From the NCBI GenBank assembly GCA_947071365.1, contig CAMTFT010000009.1, positions 1-13,814 on the forward strand: a stretch of DNA of 13,814 bases, written 5' to 3'. Both the position numbers and the translations under genes were made by a program. Origin of the DNA: an uncultured bacterium (GTDB lineage Bacteria > Bacillota > Clostridia > Lachnospirales > Lachnospiraceae). The notes under the pieces were generated by a model. That model did no database searches. It was not told the origin of the DNA and saw only the letters and a program-made list of their open reading frames with translations. Below are positions 13,770 to 13,814 of this stretch, piece by piece. The stretch's first letter is position 1, and each line of letters opens with the position of its first letter.

Positions 13770-13814
13770 CTGTCTCTTATACACATCTGACGCTGCCGAC
13801 GACTTAATAGGTGT
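13770..13814. other. Illumina Nextera adapter contamination at the contig end
   Basis: 13770-13788 reads CTGTCTCTTATACACATCT, the Tn5 mosaic end used in Nextera libraries. It is followed by GACGCTGCCGACGA (13789-13802), the reverse complement of the Nextera read-1 adapter tail. Next come an 8-base block CTTAATAG, whose reverse complement CTATTAAG I recall as index S518, and GTGT, the start of the P5 complement. This order is the library construct, not a biological mobile element. Confidence 0.97.

Noticed and set aside
13770..13788. Tn5/IS50 mosaic end as evidence of a transposon
   Set aside because: It is directly followed by the Nextera adapter tail, index and P5 start, which identifies a library artefact rather than an insertion element.
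13718..13807. Small complete protein ending at the TAA near the contig end
   Set aside because: Its last codons and stop are adapter sequence, so the apparent stop is artificial.

Overview
The window looks like a chromosomal contig end from an anaerobic Firmicute, most likely a Lachnospiraceae-type Clostridium. The grounds are strong Shine-Dalgarno sites, roughly balanced GC, a T-box leader, a KtrAB/Kdp-type potassium cluster, HflKC next to a TipA-like MerR regulator, and protein sequences of clostridial character. This is inference from composition and families; no search was run. All convincing genes lie on the + strand.

Layout. (1) 1-1879: a 12-bp inverted repeat, a consensus sigma-A-type promoter (82-110), an Sfp-type phosphopantetheinyl transferase, and a stand-alone homocysteine S-methyltransferase domain protein. 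(2) 1869-3733: hflK (TTG start, overlapping the methyltransferase gene) and hflC, two SPFH membrane proteins. (3) 3756-4749: a MerR/TipA-type regulator behind a promoter with the long 19-bp spacer typical of MerR targets, closed by a strong terminator. (4) 4797-9764: a potassium module of ktrB, ktrA, a 40-aa single-pass membrane protein, a KdpD-like kinase lacking the usual N-terminal KdpD domain, and a KdpE-like regulator. An 11-bp-period direct-repeat array lies upstream of ktrB. (5) 9842-11587: a perfect-consensus promoter, a T-box riboswitch (specifier best read as GCA, alanine), an AlaA-type aminotransferase gene and a terminator. (6) 11607-13769: a Pho-box-like array of 11-bp repeats, pstS, pstC and the first codons of a further pst gene. 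(7) 13770-13814: Illumina Nextera adapter sequence, not genomic DNA.

The most interesting points are in the pst region. The PstS protein has its two halves in swapped order: the segment that is normally C-terminal (RxxxSGT phosphate loop onward) follows the signal peptide, and the normally N-terminal segment comes last, so it reads as a circularly permuted PstS. Both gene junctions in the operon also carry tandem duplications (2 x 43 bp; 29+31+31 bp). Each duplication creates a 21-codon mini-ORF that starts at the stop of the upstream gene and ends overlapping a start codon of the downstream gene.

Functionally, the second half of the window is about ion and nutrient homeostasis: K+ uptake (KtrAB) with its own two-component system, phosphate uptake (Pst), and alanine synthesis controlled by tRNA charging. 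The ktrB and pstS upstream regions share an operator-like core (TTAxCGCxAATTTA), which hints at related OmpR-family control.
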